Shown here: positions 60,784 through 64,000 of the stretch, one piece after another
How the letters are laid out: the number at the start of each line of letters is the position of its first letter
How positions within the stretch are numbered: position 1 is the first letter of the stretch
Source: Mimachlamys varia
Taxonomy: Eukaryota; Mollusca; Bivalvia; Pectinida; Pectinidae
DNA: 64,000 nt
Assembly (NCBI GenBank): GCA_947623455.1
Contig: OX392545.1
Location: 26,363,001 to 26,427,000 of the forward strand
Direction of reading: 5' to 3'
Position numbers and translations under genes: made by a program
Notes under the pieces: model-generated
Databases searched by the model: none
Seen by the model: the letters and a program-made list of their open reading frames with translations, nothing else
Told to the model about the DNA's origin: nothing

Positions 60784-61889
60784 AGCACCGATCATGTTGC
60801 ATTGAATCTCCAACTCGAAGTAATTTTATGTTTTATGTTGTTACTCGTCCCCGTACTTTGTTCAACACGTTATGCTTCAGTAATTGTATTTACATGACGC
60901 GATATGGTCATTGCTGATTTCATGGATTAAAATCCTTAAACAGCTCTCAAATTATACATACTAAGTTTGTTTACTTTTCTATAATATCACCAAATGTTTT
61001 ATTAAATTGTAGTTCGGTAATCCTTGTGAGTCATTCATAGCAATATTTTGACAAAACGTGTTTTCCATGCGTTTTTCAATGAATAGTAAATGGGGAAATC
61101 CTTAATCGTCCAACCCATGCAAATGAGACATATGTTTACAAACATCTCTGAGCACTCTGACCCCATAGAGCATACGTGTGTTCAGATTAACAAATTTCCC
61201 TTCAGAGGGCCCCTGTGTGCGAGAGCCTTCAATAATATCTGCATTTGGTTATTTTGAAGTATACCAACACAATGTGTCGTGGAATCAAATAATAATATTA
61301 TATATCATAGTTGTTGACAACATATTTTGTAAATCTAGCTAACATACCTTGAATAAAGTACGTGTGAAATCAAACTCTACGTGTCGTCACGTCAAACTGT
61401 TTACAACACACATACATGTGGTTGCGCCAGGTGGTGCGGTTATTTCGTGCTATATTTTGATGTCGCTATATTTGGCGCGGTCTTTCCCAATAATCAAACT
61501 GACCACATTGGACATCGGCTACATGATATCTAAGTATCAAGTACGGATTCCTTTGTCTGGTATTTTTTATTCTAATTAATTTCTTAAAAACGCAGATTCA
61601 CTTAATTGCCTCTTTAAGCCCTTTATTCCAGAATGATATTGTCCAAATACCATCGCCTGATTACCCAGAAGTCGTTGTTTAAGTTTTAAACATATTTGAC
61701 CCCTTTAACGTTTATATATATATTTATACATTTAAACATATTTAACGTTTATATATATATTTATACATTTATTTGAACAAACTTTGTAGCCTTTGTCCCT
61801 GTATTTTACTGACCAATAATCACCGCCTTAGACCTCTTGGTTTATCAAGATATAAAACTCCTGTTACCTTATATGTAATCAATGTAATT

Positions 61890-62013
61890 AATTAAAGATT
61901 ACGTAACACACACAAATGCTACACCTCTTAGATTTAGTAATAGATACAGTATGCCGAAAAAATGAATTAAACTGCATCATACAGCTGTTTCGTCCTCCTA
62001 GGACTCTTCAGTG
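61890..62013 (-). mobile_element. Repeat B fragment with truncated hammerhead
   Basis: On the minus strand it has CTGAAGA, stem II GTCC/GGAC, GAAA and GTA^TGATGC (62011 to 61974), all intact, down to the usual repeat end at about 61890. The 5' arm of stem I is replaced (GACTCA for GCATCA), because homology stops three bases before the core. Confidence 0.8.
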
Positions 62014-62214
62014 AGTCGTTATTGGCTTACAAAATTGTGCTACAGTGTATCGCCTCATAACGTAATCAATGGCGTCACCATTTGTAACGTCGCGTTTGAT
62101 TTGCTGATTTATAAGGGGAGATAATCCCATAATAAAAGTTGCTTTTCACAGGGATTATATTAAATGATTAAATGATAAGGATTAACTACAATGTATTTTT
62201 ATGTTATTTAGCCA

Positions 62215-62295
62215 TAACACAAAAAAGGAGTGTACTCTAACCATAAACCGCTTCGCAGTTTATTTAGAGTACACTCCATTTTTTATGTTATGACT
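62215..62295. mobile_element. Hairpin MITE
   Basis: CATAACACAAAAAAGGAGTG TACTCTA and its inverted partner TAGAGTACACTCCATTTTTT ATGTTATG enclose a short AACCATAAACCGCTTCGCAG loop region. Confidence 0.85.
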
Positions 62296-64000
62296 CAATA
62301 AAAAATAATTGGAGTAAACCCTTCAATAATTGCCCAGACATCTTTCATTTTTAATATCAATCAAAAGGAAGTCAGGCTTTAAATGGGAACCGTGAACTCT
62401 TCGAACTTTAGACGTCCGCCGAAGGTCGAATCAGTCTTGATAGATGTATTTAGCTTAAGCAGTTATAACCCCATATAATTTAATCTATACCCTGCGAAAA
62501 TCCACTTGTAGATTAAAAACTATTACAAATTAATGCGCTGCTGCATCAGCCAATCAAAAGCGACGTTATAAACGGCGACGTCATTTTCTACGTTATGGGC
62601 GGATAACATAATTTTTTTAACCAATAAAAAAGCTTGTTTCAACAAGATTAAATTAGTCAGCGATAACACTGTATGTGATTGTACTTAACCTGTCAGAGTA
62701 TGAAATATCTTGTACACAAACATTTTATTTCCAGATCTACAGTGGTCAACGGTGACCTTAAACAATAATATATTCTGTACGCATGCTTTTCATTCCAAAA
62801 GTGGTCAACAGCGACCTTTAATTGACCTTTCACCCTTAACCTTAACCGATGTTCACCAAAATCTATTCAGGTGTAGATCCTGATAGTGTGATGTAATGGT
62901 GTAAATATGAAATACGTTTTTGGAGGGGTTTCTGCTCTTCTATTTACGCCTGGGAGGGGGTAAAATTTGATACGCTTAATAAATAAAGATATCTCTTTTT
63001 TATAAATGTATCATAATACTATTCAAACTAATTTAGAATTCTTATCATGTGATTTTAAATTGATGTTTTGATAAAACTGGGACCACCAGGAATATATGTC
63101 ATTGGCTGACCTTAGCTATGTAAATAATATACACATTGTGCTAAATAAACTGAGATAAATAGTATCTTTTACAGTATAAATAGCAAGACATGCACTAAAT
63201 ACGTCAGCGAGTCATTCGACTCCTAATGTCCTGTATCATAATTCAACATGCTACACCATAAAATCGTAAAGAATGCGTTGTCAACAGCTAAGGTTATTCA
63301 AGGACGTCATCCTGGTGTAAGCGATGAGCGTGTATTTTGGGTTGAGTGCGAATGTAATTGGGCCACTGCTACACACTCGTGAATAATACCAAAATATTAG
63401 CCACACTTGTGAAAGATATTTCGTATTACTGAAGGTTCATTTTTATGTTCAAACCATGGGACTGACCTCCGAAGGCCTAAGAGACAGTGTCGAATTAGGA
63501 AAATGAAAAATAAATAAAACCTTCTTTTTTGATTAAATGAAGTATTCCTTGGACAAATAGGAATAGATTGTGTATTAACAGTGGGAACTGACTACTCGGC
63601 CTCAAGTGGGGAGTGCAGAACGCGGTCCTATAGTGGACAATAAATAAACTCTTTAAAATATTAATTCCTCCCAAGTATAACAGATAATATCCTTATTTCA
63701 TCTGAAACATCATTTAGAAAAGGAGATTCAGTTTTGTATTAACTGAGGGTCAGATTCCGTTTGGGTTAAGTGGCCGTGCCAATAAGGGAATCGTTTCTTT
63801 GTCATCTTTTTTTCGTATGAATGACAGGGTATTGACCAAGTCTGGTCTGAAGCTTTCTCGGGTAAAGATGAATCAATTTTGTAGTAACGGTGGGTGTAAC
63901 TCTTTGGTGGCCGATGGGCCAAATAAGGGATATTTTGTAGTTTCTTTGAATTCGATAGCCAATGAACATTGATAATGAACAGGTACAAGGTACTTTATCT

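Larger units (their letters stand above)
60784..64000. other. Intergenic region upstream of GCAT
   Basis: No gene is supported. It contains a 2-copy ~38-bp AT repeat (61690-61780), an inverted repeat B fragment (61890-62013), a hairpin MITE (62215-62295) and, at 63530-63960, three weakly similar ~180-bp blocks. The GCAT promoter should lie just right of 60783, but no TATA or initiator stands out. Confidence 0.5.

Noticed and set aside
61349..61579. 76-codon open frame upstream of GCAT
   Set aside because: No domain, signal peptide or splice context that I could support.

Overview
This is eukaryotic DNA: AT-rich, with spliced genes, phase-1 extracellular-domain exons and very dense interspersed repeats. 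Three things point to a mollusc, most likely a bivalve: the expanded C-type lectin/PAN genes, a tRNA-derived SINE with the widely shared metazoan core, and short repeats ending in GACGGACG...GGCTCAGGTGAG-type sequence. The species cannot be named from the sequence alone.

Layout. (1) 766-7557, plus strand: a PAN domain-C-type lectin gene whose first exon was not found. Its 5.7-kb intron is filled by a piggyBac-like element, into which satellite DNA and other transposons have inserted. (2) 9871-22191, minus strand: a complete four-exon gene for a secreted C-type lectin with a Thr-rich mucin-like stretch and a C-terminal PAN-like domain. Its last intron is almost wholly a 6.6-kb array of about 220 copies of a 30-bp unit. 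(3) About 22.2-33.7 kb: no gene recognised, only MITEs, a SINE, Penelope-type remnants and tandem repeats. (4) 33769-42381, minus strand: a six-exon paralogue with two C-type lectin domains, a long Ser/Thr repeat region and a PAN-like domain. (5) 46473-60783, minus strand: a complete 12-exon mitochondrial glycine C-acetyltransferase gene (GCAT, 424 residues). Its introns hold a Mutator-like foldback element, Penelope-type reverse transcriptase remnants and hammerhead-ribozyme repeats. (6) 60784-64000: intergenic, with one more hammerhead repeat and a hairpin MITE.

The lectin genes look like a local paralogous family. Every internal junction is phase 1, each lectin domain is split over two exons, and in the minus-strand pair the mucin repeat and PAN domain share one terminal exon. 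GCAT is a housekeeping threonine-catabolism enzyme with no evident functional link to them.

The most unusual signals are as follows. The 30-bp intronic satellite is in exact register with the authentic 5' splice site of the upstream exon, so the intron carries roughly 220 splice-donor-like sites. A dimeric ~377-bp repeat carries two intact type I hammerhead ribozymes and starts exactly at a predicted self-cleavage site, which is retrozyme organisation. A Penelope-associated repeat, present in more than a dozen copies, can fold into the same multi-helix RNA in many of them. All exon coordinates come from reading frames, splice consensus and phase, without transcript support.
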